Shown here piece by piece: positions 23,076 to 35,819 of a stretch of 64,000 nt of DNA (its first letter is position 1; every line of letters begins with the position of its first letter). The DNA lies in NCBI GenBank assembly GCA_020152595.1, contig JAIGNY010001241.1, positions 400,001-464,000 on the forward strand. Direction: 5' to 3'. The translations under genes were made by a program, and so were the position numbers. The notes beneath the pieces were generated by a model, which worked only from the letters and a program-made list of their open reading frames with translations, was not told the DNA's origin and ran no database searches. Source of the stretch: Chiridota heheva (Eukaryota > Echinodermata > Holothuroidea > Apodida > Chiridotidae).

Positions 23076-23105
23076 CTGAGAATCAATGCTCTTAATTGTA
23101 ATTAT

Positions 23106-23503
23106 GGTTTGGTTTGGTTTGTTGATGTTTAATGGCACTGTGACAGTCAGTCAAATGTGCCAAGAGGTGTTAAAAAATGAAGGTGTTAAAGTTAGGGCAG
23201 AGAGGAGATGGAGGATTGAAAGGGAGAAAAGGGGCAAAATAGGGTGAATTTGAGGGCAAAATTACAAATGTGTACGGTTAGGTGTAGAAGGGAAGGGAAA
23301 GGAATATCAGATATGGTGGAATAAGTTGTTGTTACAAAGGAAGTTGATAATGTTGGAGGAAGGATTGTTTTTTAATGAACTGAGATTGAGGTGGGTGAGG
23401 AGAGAAGAGACCTGGAGTTCAGGTATAAGCGACTGGTTAAGAGGGTACGCTTGATGGAGAGGTCGGTGTTGCAGCTGGGGCAGGGGAGCCGGAAAGCAGA
23501 TGG
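23106..23503 (-). mobile_element. 5'-truncated LINE family 2 insertion
   Basis: Left: GGTTTGGTTTGGTTTGTTGA tail and TTTAATGGCACTGTGACAG, then CAAATGTGCCAAGAGG. Flanks AATTGTAATTAT (23094-23105) and AATTGTAAATAT (23504-23515) form a 12-bp target duplication with one mismatch. About 400 bp of 3' sequence; no intact domain. Confidence 0.8.
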
Positions 23504-23764
23504 AATTGTAAATATCTTTGAAAAAGCCCTTGTGAATGGCTCAACACTTGCAATTGGAACCTTCAGCCCTAGGTACAAACTTATAATTTTGAGTCAAACT
23601 TGAAGATCGCTCTCGGTTGGAATCTTTACGAGCATTTACAAAAAGCCAGTTCATATGAGGCTCATGTAGGTTCACTGGAAGCACATATAGCTCACTGCAA
23701 GTTATTACCGGTTATTAAGAACAAGCAAAAGTGGGTCAGAAGTCATGCTCACAAGAGAAAGATA

Positions 23765-23980
23765 CCAGTTAGGTATGACCAGGGAGCTATTCCAACTCCC
23801 TGGAATGACTCCCATCATGAGCGCTGCAATGTGTCCTTGAGTAAGAAACTTCATTTACTCCAGTCTACTGACCTGTAAAATGAGCACTAGTTCTGCTGGG
23901 GAGTTAACCTGTGATGGGGCTCATGCCATATCCATGTGCTGTTATCCACTTACGCCAAAGGGAAAAGCGCAAACCTGAAT
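23765..23980 (+). repeat. SINE-like repeat, second copy
   Basis: GCTGCAATGTGTCCTTGAG, TGGGGAGTTAACCTGTGATGG and ATGAGCACTAGT match the unit at 5625-5935. Diverged. Confidence 0.5.
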
Positions 23981-24573
23981 GGGCCTACAAGCATTCGCTA
24001 ATGACGTACTCATACAAGCCAACATTGAGCTCAAATCATTTCAATTTTTGAATTTATATGTGTATCTCGTGTACAAATCCTTAATGTTAATTAAGCCGAA
24101 GAGTGATAAGGGCACAGTACCTGCCAGTTCAGAGGTCAATGATATGTCAGGGCACAGGTCAATGACCCACCGTTTTCAAGATCAATGACCTATCAATTCG
24201 AATACCAATGACCTAATAAATAAACATCACTCCAATATTCAAACCATCTAAAATTCTAACTTTCCTTAGGCCCACTGGCAACTCACTGTTCATACCATAC
24301 CAGTATATAGTTCACAAACTTCACATATCAAAGTGTGGCACACATTACATGGTCATAGATGGTATACCAATACCTAAATCATTATCTCACTGACATTTCT
24401 AGGACTTAACAGGAAAATGCCAATTTCCTTAAGGATTCAAAGACTGAATTTTAAAATACAGCAGTGCTTCCTAATGAATTGAAAAGGCCATTTGAATTCC
24501 CTTCACAAGGGCAACATGATCAAATTAGTGTGAATGTTTCAGATTTGATACTTGACAAATACCGTAAGTGTAA

Positions 24574-24899
24574 AGGCCGTGACACACCGAACGTGACGCG
24601 GTGAGCGATTTTTTAAACAAAATTGAATAAAACAAAAGAAAATAAACATTTTGAACTCTTGTTTTCATAGGTGGATCGCCATCGTATGGCTTCAGATGAT
24701 AACTGAAAATTGATTAAAGCGAATTTCTCAACAGTTTGAACAAAAAAGCATTTCTAGCAAATTTTCCAGTATCACCAGAAAGCCTCAATTATAAACTTTA
24801 TCGGGTGTGAGCAAAAAGTCAAAGCATCTTATAATATTTGTTTCCTGCATGATTATTTAAAATATCGCTCGCCGCGTCGCGTTCGGTGTGTTACGGCCT
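24574..24899. mobile_element. MITE with 36-bp GC-rich inverted repeats, Harbinger-like
   Basis: The arms AGGCCGTGACACACCGAACG and CGTTCGGTGTGTTACGGCCT continue inward as GACGCGGTGAGCGAT and ATCGCTCGCCGCGTCG. TAA flanks both sides (24571-24573 and 24900-24902), consistent with the 3-bp target duplication of PIF/Harbinger. The interior is AT-rich and non-coding. Its right border is shared with a family-1 MITE terminus. Confidence 0.8.
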
Positions 24900-25070
24900 T
24901 AAAGGATTAGATCTATGGTGAAGCGAGTCCATCTGACATGAAAGTAAACAAAATGGTGAAGAAACTAGCTAATTCAATTGATATCATTCTGCTAAGGAGA
25001 TATTCAAGTTTAAAGTTTTCTTTCATTTGTTTTTTAGCCACAAAATCTCAGGAGAAAATACAATAAAATA
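24900..25070. repeat. MITE family 1, fragment
   Basis: TAAAGGATTAGATCTATGGTG to AAGTTTAAAGTTTTC is a left arm, followed by unrelated ACAAAATCTCAGGAGAAAATA. Confidence 0.65.
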
Positions 25071-25073
25071 GTA

Positions 25074-25550
25074 AAGGATTAGTTCAGGGGTCAAACAAGT
25101 CTATCTTATATGAGAGAGGACTTCAAAGGAAACAAAATGTGAAGAAGGCATTCAGAAATCTTATTCCGTTAAGGAAATATTTAAGTTTTAAAGTTTGGTA
25201 TTATTTGTGTAGAAACAACTGAAATCAGACTAGTTGTGATGTCACAGCCTCAGATTCCTCAGTCTTTCTGTATTCTATCATATTTTGTCCAGCGATTTTG
25301 TGACTTAAAAACTATATGTCAGAGAAGTAGTAAAACTGAACCTAGGAAGGGTATTTATTATATACCATCTGAAAAAATTTCATAGAAAAATAATTCAGAT
25401 AGTAAAAAAGTTAAATAAATTTATCTTTAAAATGCATTAATTGTTAACAATGGGCATCATCTTTCCATAGTAGACTTACTACACCAGTCATTTCTACATA
25501 GATAAGACAAGAGTTTTAAACTTGAATATCTACTTAACTGAATAATAGGC
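25074..25550. repeat. MITE family 1, right-truncated copy
   Basis: GTAAAGGATTAGTTCAGGGG through the interior (GATGTCACAGCCTCAGATTC) to GAATATCTACTTAACTGAAT; the last 90 bp of the right arm is missing. Confidence 0.75.
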
Positions 25551-26164
25551 AAATATTGGTACACTAGAGCTGGCATTCATGCAGTCAATGCAATACACTG
25601 CACAAAACAAATTTCTGCACATGCAAACTAACTAATGACAAGATGGTGAACAAAAATTGCACCTACGGGCCCACTACAGGCTTTTTAAATCTGATTCCCG
25701 TTACACAGAAGGGTTAACAAACATAATCTTGTTTATTCCTTTTGCTAAAAACTCTAAAGATCCGGAGAAGTGCCATAAATGGACCAAAGCATGCGGCCAC
25801 ATGAATATCTGAAAGTCAATGTATTGGGCATGCATGACTATATGTGTACGTTTGTTTTCCCCACCTAGTTACTGCATTGCTATGCTGAGGGTGGCCTATT
25901 TCCTTGATAGGAGAGGTCAAGTGTGAGCTCGCATTGAGCATGCAGTGGGCTTAATGGGATATAAGGGAGATGAGCACAGGTTGTGTGAGACAAAAAAATA
26001 TACATAAAAATCTCTCACCCCTCTTTGAAGTCTCAGACAAAAATATATTAGGTTGGTTATTCCTTAACCATCCTACACTCAAAATTAAGCAATCTTAGTC
26101 CCTGTCCTAATGACACAAAATAACCTTCTTTCACCTCCATGCTTTCACTAGCACCATTTCCGCC

Positions 26165-26340
26165 ATTCAAGCCCATTGGGCTAGTCGTATAATCAAAAAA
26201 TTCCAGTATAATTATGTCAGACGTAAAGAAAAGGGCTTGTGGAAAGTTTAGTGGATTAAAAATAAGGTGAGGTGAGAAAGCCTAACAGACTCGTGATAAA
26301 CAAATGCTAATTTCGAGCCCTGGTTCAATCAACCCAACAA
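26165..26340 (+). repeat. Dispersed repeat, paralogous to 12580-12782
   Basis: GCCCATTGGGCTAGTCG and AACAAATGCTAATTTCGAG match the copy at 12.6 kb. Class unknown. Confidence 0.45.
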
Positions 26341-27466
26341 AGAAAAGGACATCGATACGCTATGTTGAAACAGCGTCTATGAAATGTTTCTTGTACCCTA
26401 GTAAGATGTGATGTACAGTACGGAATAGTAGACATGTTTACGCTTCACTTCAGAGCACCTCATTTAAATTCCCGGTAAGGCCTTTCGGTTTGAGAAGTAA
26501 TAGTCAGCATTACTTTCTCTACTGACCTTGAGAAAAGCTTCCCATATAACCTATAGACACACATTAGATATCATATAAAAAAGACATAAAAATAGAAATG
26601 CTAATAACCTAAGCATCTAATAACCTTCTGTTCATTGGAAACAAAATCAACATAAGAAAATAACAAGTGGACATTTAATATTTAGAGACACCTTAAAATC
26701 AATTTGTCATCTTGGATCAATGTTCAAGTTACATACCCCGATTGTATAATTTCATAATGTATGTACCACAAAATCTGTCATACTGCGGGTATGGTTTTTG
26801 GTTGATGGGCTGCATACCCATACCACTTTTAGTATGAAGTAACTTCCCCCTCACTCCACCCCGCACCATGGTTGCATATACAAGTCTATAAGCAACCTGC
26901 AGAATTTAGACAAGTTGCATCTCCCTGTGGGTGTAGCCAGTATTTGGGATTGGGAGGTCGTAAAAACAAAACAAAATTGCTAATGGCATGAAAAAAATCT
27001 GAAGTTTTGTCAAACTTTTAATGGCCATTAAACTGTTCGGAAGCTAAATTTTACTAACTTAGATCAAAACTAAGGTAGTATACTCAATATCTGGACCTTT
27101 TAGCATAATTTCTGGACTGTTAACAAATTTTCTGGACCTTTTGTGGAGATGGGGTTGGGGAGAAAGGGGGGGAGAGGGGGGGTCAAACAAACTGGTCATC
27201 CTCAATTGGCGGCATAAATACAAAAATGGATTATGAAATCCCCTGCAAAGGGATTATAAAAGAAGAAACATACTAACCCATTGAACGGTGATATTCCAGC
27301 CAAGTAAGGCCTGATTGGTGTAATACCAAATTAAATATCTACAAAATGTCCATTTTTGCCACGAAAGTCCTGTATTAGAATTACAGTTCGAAAGATCGAA
27401 ATAATTATATAATTTTCCACAAAATAAATAACAAATTCTTGCAAATTCTTTATAATTTTTTTCCAG
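26341..27466. other. No gene recognised
   Basis: AT-rich sequence with low-complexity GGGG patches near 27150-27180. No coding, repeat-family or RNA signal that I can support. Confidence 0.3.
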
Positions 27467-27540
27467 TGCTTCAGAACAAGGAAGAAAATCCTTCGAGGAT
27501 GAAAAGTCAGTTTTTGTCTTCTTCTAATGAGACAAATATA
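27467..27540 (+). CDS. Candidate 74-bp exon, plus strand
   Basis: TTTATAATTTTTTTCCAG precedes and GTAAGTATG follows a 74-bp segment, a strong acceptor and donor. Only one frame is open throughout (two bases then LQNKEENPSRMKSQ...), leaving phase 0 at the donor. It is on the opposite strand to the other exon candidates, so it would belong to another gene or be chance. No family recognised. Confidence 0.3.
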
Positions 27541-27887
27541 GTAAGTATGAAATTGTAGTCACGTGAAAAAACACCTTTTGCGGAGTGCCTTATTGCTGGG
27601 CAGGCAGGCAGATGAAATACGAGCATAAATATCTCTCTCCCACCTCCTATCAATAATCACAAAACCAAGCTCTGGGATTTCCACATGGGGCCTTTAGTAC
27701 CCAACACATGAGGTACAGTATACTACACAATCTACAAATTTATTATAAAATACAAATGTAGAGCCTGTTCTCACTCGAGAACAAACTCGAGATCAGATCC
27801 ACTGCAGGCGAATTCGCCGATTTTTTTACTGTAAGAATGCTCGTGCCGGATCTGATAGCAGTCAATTGATCTGATTCCTAGTCGAGA

Positions 27888-28440
27888 GTATTATTATTAT
27901 TATATACCATATACTTTAAGCGCTCATTTCAGAACAAAATATGCCAGCTCACAAGCACTTTACAATGGAAAACAAAAATAACATATACTTATACATAAAC
28001 TTATTCTTGTACTTATAAATAAACTTATACTTATACAAAAACATATACTTATAACAACAAAACAGGCAAAAACGGGCACTAAAAACAAAACATTACTAAT
28101 GAAAATATTGAGTGTATAAGTGAGTTTTAAGAGCCCTTTTGAAACCTGCAAGATTTTGGATTGAACAGATGGTCATGGGGAGTTTATTCCAGAGGTGTGG
28201 TGCAGCCCAGCAGAAAGATCTTTCCCCACTGGATGACAGTATACGAGGGACTTCAAAGTTCATGGTATCTTGAAAACTTAGTACACGCTTAGACCTGTAT
28301 AATGAAAGTATATCATTGACGTAGTTGGGTAATAAATGATGTAATGCCTTAAAAGTTAACAAATTAATTTTAAATTCTATCCATACTTTTATGGGAAGCC
28401 AGTGGAGGGTAGGATCATGATCCAGAGCAGCCAATCAGAT
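27888..28440 (-). mobile_element. L2/CR1-like LINE 3' fragment
   Basis: The minus frame at 28096-28434 (112 aa) reads LHWLPIKVWIEFKINLLTF, then ALHHLLPNYVNDILSLY, then WAAPHLWNKLP and FKRALKTHLY. This is the highly conserved C-terminal region of reverse transcriptases of the L2/CR1 group. About 200 bp of 3' UTR follows, ending in an ATT trinucleotide run at 27888-27903 that reads (AAT)n on the element strand, as expected for a LINE 3' tail. The frame begins mid-protein, so this is a 5'-truncated dead copy, although the part present is intact. Confidence 0.85.
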
Positions 28441-29137
28441 CCACCAATGAGATTCTCAAAAAATGTATGTCAATACAGATCATGTGACCTGCAATCACAT
28501 TAGTTACGCAATATCTTGTTCATTTTGCACAAAAAGTTAGCCTGACTGGTTATACTTCGCTGGTTTTTCAATGACCCATCTTTCAAATTGTGGTTCATTC
28601 ATTTCTAATAACTGATAAATTGAAACCTACACATGCTATTTTGAAAATTCAAAAACTATTGAACTCAGAATTGACTGTTCCTTTGGTTATGTGGTTGAAT
28701 AACAAGCCTTAAAACAAGCAAGCTATATTTTTGTCAGGATTATAGTCCTTGAAGTGAATATTTACACTGATGATACATTCATGACAATTGATTTGCAACA
28801 AACAAAATTTTGAATTACAAGATAGACAAAATTGAACTGTTTTTTTGTTTGTTTTAAAACAACCATTGCAGTTTCTACAACATTACATCAAATTCTGCTC
28901 ACACAGAAATGTTAGCAGGTAAAATTTGTATTCATCTTTTCTATTAATAAATCAAGACTAGAATAAACTGTAGTAAGAAACTCCAGATGACTAATTAGTG
29001 ATTATATACTGCCAGTAAAAATAAAAGTAACTTTTCAAGAGTTTCAATTTCAATAAGGTATTATATGAAAATAACTGCTTATCATAATACTAGATACTTC
29101 TTTGAAAAGTTTCAGTTCTTCTTTGTTAAATAATTTG
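28441..29137. other. No gene recognised
   Basis: AT-rich DNA between two minus-strand LINE fragments. No supported feature. Confidence 0.3.
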
Positions 29138-30948
29138 TTTGTTTGTTTGAGGGCTTAACGGCACCATGACAACGAAGGTTAAATTGTGCCTGAGAGGTCA
29201 GATCATTTTAGAGGTAGGAAGGAAAGAAAACAGGGGGGAATGAGAGAAAATCAGGAACAAAAGGTCAGAAAGCTGTGATTGAGAGGGGAGGTGCATGGTT
29301 GAAACAAAAACAAAGTAGAGAGGAGGTGGAAGAGGAGATTTAAATATAGTTGTAGAGGGCGGCATGATGAAGGAAGGGGATAATTTTATCCAGAGGACTT
29401 TTCTGGAAGAACTCAGCAATTGAGTTGTGGGGAGCAAGGGAAGTCCTGGGAAGGTTGTACAGGGGGCAAGCAAGGAGAACATGATGGATTGTGAGGGTGC
29501 GATGGCAGTTGTTGCAGAGGGGTTGGGGGAGCCAATAAGGAGGTGGGAGTGAGTGAGGTGGGTGTGACCAATTCTTAGACGGGTAATATGAACGTTGTCG
29601 ATACGAGAGAGGTAGTTGATGGTGGATTTGATTGGAATTGTGGGCTGGATGACATGTGAGTTTGTTATCAATTTAGGAGTTCCATGAGGTTTGCCAGCGG
29701 TCACGAACAAGAAAAGCGATAAGCGGTTTGATGTCAGAGAGGGTTTTGGGAAAAGGGGTAGGGATGAGGTTGAGGGCAAGCTTGGCTGCTGCATCAGCCC
29801 TGCTATTGCCAGGGATGCCAACATGGCTGAGTATCCAGAACAAAAGAACACTTTTCCTGCAGAGGGTGGGAGAAAGGAGTTTCCGGAGGAGGAGGTGGCA
29901 TGTGAGCTTATCCCATTTAAGGTTGAGTAAAGAGGTAAGAACCGCCTTTGAGTCGGAGAAAATGGCAAAGTGGCTGAGAAGAGAGTACTCAATCAAATTG
30001 AGAGCGAGAAGAATGGCCTTAGCCTCGGCTGAAAAGATGGATGAGTAGTCGGGAAGTCTGCTACTGAGGGTGATGTCTTGGATGACAGCAGCAGCAGCTG
30101 TCTTGTTGCCTTCCTTGGAGCCATCAGTATAGATGGAGGTGTAAGTTGAGAGTTGGTCTTTGATTTGGTTGTGGAGATTGATGAAGAAGTTATGGTGGGT
30201 TTGAGTTTTGTGATGAGTGGAGAGGTACCAGGTGGACAAAAGGGAGGGAGGTGGCCCAAGGAGGAAAAGTGGGCCGGGAGAAGGTGTTGAGAGTGGTGGG
30301 GTTAATGTCGAGACGGAAAAGGTCTGATTTAATGCGTAAGCTGAAGGAAGGGGATAGGATTTTAGTCCTATCAAAGAGGGTGGAGAAATTGGGGTACCTA
30401 ATGAGGTTGTAAACAGGGTTCTGGGTAATGGTGAGGACTCTAAAATCATAGGAGAGGCTAACCTTTCTACATCTAAGTTGAATGGGGGGTTCATTGGCTT
30501 TAACATGAAGGCTGGTGATTGGGGAGGTCCTGTAGGCACCTAGACAAAGCCTGAGCGCTTCATTTTGGATGGTGTTGATGTGGTTGAGGTATGAGTTGTG
30601 AGCGACACAGTTGACAATATTGCCATAGTCAAGCTTGGCATGAATGGTGAGCCTGAAAATTTTGAAAAGTATAGCGGTTCGCACCCAAAGTGGTGTTGGA
30701 GAGGAGTCGGAGGAGGTTGAGAGAGCTGTTGCATTTTACTTTCAGGTTAGTGATGTGTTGCTTGTAGATGAGCTTGGGGTCTAGAGTTAGACCCAGGAAT
30801 TTTGTGTGTTCAACTTTAGGGATGCGATTGTCATTGAGCACAAAGTTCGGGTTGAGGTGGAGGTTGTTTAAATGACAAAAAGTGCATGCAGACTGTCTTG
30901 TCTTTGGAGAATTTAAAACCGTTATTGTTGCTCCAGACTTGCAGTTGG
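29138..30948 (-). mobile_element. LINE family 1, 1.8-kb 5'-truncated copy with RNase H
   Basis: The minus-strand element ends in a tail seen as (TTTG)3 at 29138-29151, preceded by the family 3' UTR (GGCTTAACGGCACCATGACAA). Frames at 30190-30684 and 29673-30539 give the RT thumb/connection (LDYGNIVNCVAHNSYLNHIN) and RNase H: YTDGSKEGNK, FSAEAKAILLAL, FSDSKAVLTSL and SHVGIPGNSRADAAAK, so the acidic D-E-D-D residues are visible. Frameshifts separate the pieces, and the polymerase palm with YVDD is missing here (present at 59-61 kb). Domain order matches RNase H-bearing LINEs of the I/Jockey group. Homology with the 59-kb copy stops at about 30948, where the microsatellite starts. Confidence 0.88.
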
Positions 30949-30951
30949 TAA

Positions 30952-31463
30952 ACAGGCAAACAAACAAACAAACAAACACACAAACAAACACACACAAACA
31001 AACAAAACAAACACACAAACAAATAAATATACAAACAAATAAATACACAAACAAACACACACAAACAAACAAACACACACACAAATAAACAAACAAATAC
31101 ACAAACAAATAAACAAACAAACACACAAACAAATAAATATACAAACAAAAAAATACACAAACAAACACACACAAACAAATAAACAAACAGAATACACAAA
31201 CAAACAAACATACACACAAACAAACAATAAACAAACAAACACACAAACAAATAAATATAAAAACAAATAAATACACAAACAAACACACAAACACACACAC
31301 ACAAACAAAACCAAACAAACACAATAAACAAAAAACACACAAACAAATCAATATACAAACAAATAAATACACAAACACACAAACAAACACACACAAACAA
31401 ACAAATAAACAGAACACACAAACAAACAAATAAACAAACAAATACAGAAACAAACAAACAAAC
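30952..31463 (+). repeat. (CAAA/CACA)n microsatellite, about 510 bp
   Basis: Irregular alternation of CAAACAAA, CACACAAA and AAATAAAT. On the minus strand it reads as stop-free Phe-Val-Cys-Leu frames of up to 300 residues, which are artefacts. It starts exactly at the 5' truncation point of the adjacent LINE. Confidence 0.95.
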
Positions 31464-32534
31464 ATGAGACAATATTGCAGGAAATTACAAATGGTAAATA
31501 GAGCCCCTCTAGTAATGTAGATAATATGCACGGAACATTACAATATGAAAAATTACTTCTGGTTGGTTGAAAGTATATAAGGAACATAAGACGCATATTT
31601 TCAAAAATAGTTCAATTCCTTCTTTGGCCCTTTTGATTTCACATTTTCAACCAAAGATCTTATTTTTATTTTTTTTATAGTTTTTTTATTAAAACAAATT
31701 CAAGGGCAGGGGGAAGGGGGAGGGAGGGGCACATTTGGATGATAGCTCCGATGAAATATTACACTTCATCAACAGCACACCAGTTTTAGACGTTTATGGT
31801 TACCGATGTTACCATAAACATTATTAAAACATAGTAAGCTTCGTGTTTTTAGACCCTTTTGACTCCTTTTTCCTCCAAACACTTTTGATTAATTTTGAAT
31901 ATTTAGGTCAATACAGTACTAGCTAAATAACTAACTAGAACTGTCAGAAGGACAGTATGCTCGACTATTCAAAGCTAGAATAGAGAATGGGCTTATAGAG
32001 GGAAGTATATACAGAAATAGAGTAGCAGGGGCAGATGATTTCAAATTACTAGAGCTTTGAAAAATGCACTTACATTTTCATTTGCACTACAAGTTCAAAA
32101 TATCTTTAGAGTTTTCCCAGAAATTTTAAGACAAAAAAAACAACAAGGTTACCTCACCCTGTAACTCAGAAGACATGTAAAACCTAGCAGTCTTTATAAC
32201 TACAACACCTCTTTAACAACACCTTTTTTAGTTCTATCAATTTAATAACAAATAAAGCTAGGAGAGGCCCTGACTTGCAAATATCAATAAAAGAATGCCA
32301 TTCAACCCCCTTTCCATTTGTACCATCCCCCAGCCCCTACACATTATCAGAACTACATCCTGGAGTTGCAATACAACTTTCAATTTAAAAAAAATATGTT
32401 TGTCAAGCAAAGTCTAGCAGCATGAAAAATGTACAATAACATTAAAGCAAAATTATCGAACATTATTGCTTAACGTATGACAAACTAGACATTGGAAATG
32501 ATACAAATCCTCTCATCGCTATTAATGCATATTC

Positions 32535-34950
32535 CAGACTGTCCCACAATCCAGACTGTCCCACAATCCAGACTGTCCCACAATCCAGACTGTCCCACAA
32601 TCCAGACTGTCCCACATTCCAGACTGTCCCACATTCCAGACTGTCCCACATTCCAGACTGTCCCACATTCCAGACTGTCCCACATTCCAGACTGTCCCAC
32701 ATTCCAGACTGTCCCAGACTGTCCCACATTCCAGACTGTCCCACATTCCAGACTGTCCCACATTCCAGACTGTCCCACATTCCAGACTGTCCCACATTCC
32801 AGACTGTCCCACATTCCAGACTGTCCCACATTCCAGACTGTCCCACATTCCAGACTGTCCCACATTCCAGACTGTCCCACATTCCAGACTGTCCCACATT
32901 CCAGACTGTCCCACATTCCAGACTGTCCCACATTCCAGACTGTCCCACATTCCAGACTGTCCCACATTCCAGACTGTCCCACATTCCAGACTGTCCCACA
33001 TTCCAGACTGTCCCACATTCCAGACTGTCCCACATTCCAGACTGTCCCACATTCCAGACTGTCCCACATTCCAGACTGTCCCACATTCCAGACTGTCCCA
33101 CATTCCAGACTGTCCCACATTCCAGACTGTCCCACATTCCAGACTGTCCCACATTCCAGACTGTCCCACATTCCAGACTGTCCCACATTCCAGACTGTCC
33201 CACATTCCAGACTGTCCCACATTCCAGACTGTCCCACATTCCAGACTGTCCCACATTCCAGACTGTCCCACATTCCAGACTGTCCCACATTCCAGACTGT
33301 CCACATTCCAGATCCCACATTCCAGACTGTCCCACATTCCAGACTGTCCCACATTCCAGACTGTCCCACATTCCAGACTGTCCCACATTCCAGACTGTCC
33401 CACATTCCAGACTGTCCCACATTCCAGACTGTCCCACATTCCAGACTGTCCCACATTCCAGACTGTCCCACATTCCAGACTGTCCCACATTCCAGACTGT
33501 CCCACATTCCAGACTGTCCCACAATCCAGACTGTCCCACATTCCAGACTGTCCCACATTCCAGACTGTCCCACATTCCAGACTGTCCCACATTCCAGACT
33601 GTCCCACATTCCAGACTGTCCCACATTCCAGACTGTCCCACATTCCAGACTGTCCCACATTCCAGACTGTCCCACATTCCAGACTGTCCCACATTCCAGA
33701 CTGTCCCACATTCCAGACTGTCCCACATTCCAGACTGTCCCACATTCCAGACTGTCCCACATTCCAGACTGTCCCACATTCCAGACTGTCCCACATTCCA
33801 GACTGTCCCACATTCCAGACTGTCCCACATTCCAGACTGTCCCACATTCCAGACTGTCCCACATTCCAGACTGTCCCACATTCCAGACTGTCCCACATTC
33901 CAGACTGTCCCACATTCCAGACTGTCCCACATTCCAGACTGTCCCACATTCCAGACTGTCCCACATTCCAGACTGTCCCACATTCCAGACTGTCCCACAT
34001 TCCAGACTGTCCCACATTCCAGACTGTCCCACATTCCAGACTGTCCCACATTCCAGACTGTCCCACATTCCAGACTGTCCCACATTCCAGACTGTCCCAC
34101 ATTCCAGACTGTCCCACATTCCAGACTGTCCCACATTCCAGACTGTCCCATTCCATTCCAGACTGTCCCACATTCCAGACTGTCCCACATTCCAGACTGT
34201 CCCACATTCCAGACTGTCCCACATTCCAGACTGTCCCACATTCCAGACTGTCCCACATTCCAGACTGTCCCACATTCCAGACTGTCCCACATTCCAGACT
34301 GTCCCACATTCCAGACTGTCCCACATTCCAGACATTCCAGACTGTCCCACATTCCAGACTGTCCCACATTCCAGACTGTCCCACATTCCAGACTGTCCCA
34401 CATTCCAGACTGTCCCACATTCCAGACTGTCCCACATTCCAGACTGTCCCACATTCCAGACTGTCCCACATTCCAGACTGTCCCACATTCCAGACTGTCC
34501 CACATTCCAGACTGTCCCACATTCCAGACTGTCCCACATTCCAGACTGTCCCACATTCCAGACTGTCCCACATTCCAGACTGTCCCACATTCCAGACTGT
34601 CCCACATTCCAGACTGTCCCACATTCCAGACTGTCCCACATTCCAGACTGTCCCACATTCCAGACTGTCCCACATTCCAGACTGTCCCACATTCCAGACT
34701 GTCCCACATTCCAGACTGTCCCACATTCCAGACTGTCCCACATTCCAGACTGTCCCACATTCCAGACTGTCCCACATTCCAGACTGTCCCACATTCCAGA
34801 CTGTCCCACATTCCAGACTGTCCCACATTCCAGACTGTCCCACATTCCAGACTGTCCCACATTCCAGACTGTCCCACATTCCAGACTGTCCCACATTCCA
34901 GACTGTCCCACATTCCAGACTGTCCCACATTCCAGACTGTCCCACATTCC
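32535..34950 (+). repeat. 17-bp satellite-like array, about 142 units
   Basis: CAGACTGTCCCACATTC repeats over about 2.4 kb, nearly perfect. The first units read CACAATC, as does one internal unit near 33523. Truncated or fused units lie near 32710, 33300, 34150 and 34333. At the matching place copy 1 has a single GTCAGACTGTCCCACATTCC (about 18955). Because 17 is not divisible by three and the unit has no stop in any frame, open frames of more than 800 codons appear on both strands; they are not genes. Confidence 0.97.
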
Positions 34951-35099
34951 ATCCTAACCTGTCCCAAATGTCATCCCACGTCTATACTTCATGCAATCAC
35001 AACTGAAAACCAGATATTGTATGTCATTCCACCAATTGCATGACCCACATACCATCACAACTGAAATCCAGATGACATCCTACCACATGACATTCCCCC

Positions 35100-35240
35100 C
35101 TGCCCACATGTTGACCCACCCTGTTCCACATGCCAACCAACCCTGTTCCACATGCCAACCCACCCTGTTCCACATGCCTACCCATCCTGTTCCACATGCC
35201 AACCCACCCTGTTCTGCATGCCATTAAACCCTGTCTAACA
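35100..35240 (+). repeat. 22-bp minisatellite in Helitron-like copy 2
   Basis: About six units of CAACCCACCCTGTTCCACATGC, the same unit as at 20224-20590 but with fewer copies. Confidence 0.85.
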
Positions 35241-35819
35241 TGCCAATACATCTGACCAACATCCCACCGCACCCTGCCCTACATACAATTCCACCCTGTC
35301 CCACATGAAATCTCACCCTCATCCTAATTCCTTCAGCTACTTTATCATCATGTCATCTTCTATCCAACATTCTGCTTATTGTTTATATTTCCCAAACCCA
35401 TAATTTAACATTCTTTAGAAGCGAGGATACTTTTATTTGCTTCTTTATTCATGGCAAGACAAACATTTTGATTGCTATTCATGTCAGGCATGTCAATATC
35501 ATAACAAAACAAGAAATGTGAAGTTAGTAAGTCATAAGCCATATACTTTTGATCTCGAATCAAATATATTGCAGCAAATGCACACTATACCTCACCATTA
35601 AGTGTGAACAATGCTCTTCACATATACTATATGATCATTTGTTTAAGCAAAATCATCATACCCACTTTAATTCAAGATATACCACATATACAAATATTTC
35701 CATTGCTATACAAATAGGCTAACTATTATGCACACACAATCCTCAAACCATGCTCAACTGAACAGTACCATTGCCCTCTACCACTGAACAAAATAGCAAG
35801 TTATTATCTCAGGTTAAAT

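Noticed and set aside
25701-25808. Minus-strand terminal exon IFMWPHALVHLWHFSG ending in TAA
   Set aside because: The acceptor TTGACTTTCAG is good, but 35 open codons is expected by chance, composition is weak, and there is no poly(A) signal support.
30629-31531. 300-codon frame rich in Phe-Val-Cys-Leu, resembling a membrane protein
   Set aside because: Translation of the (CAAA/CACA)n microsatellite, fused at one end to LINE sequence.
32463-34967. Open frames of 807-834 codons on both strands
   Set aside because: They are readings of a 17-bp unit without stop codons; every frame on both strands is open for the same reason. No start context, splice sites or non-repetitive sequence.
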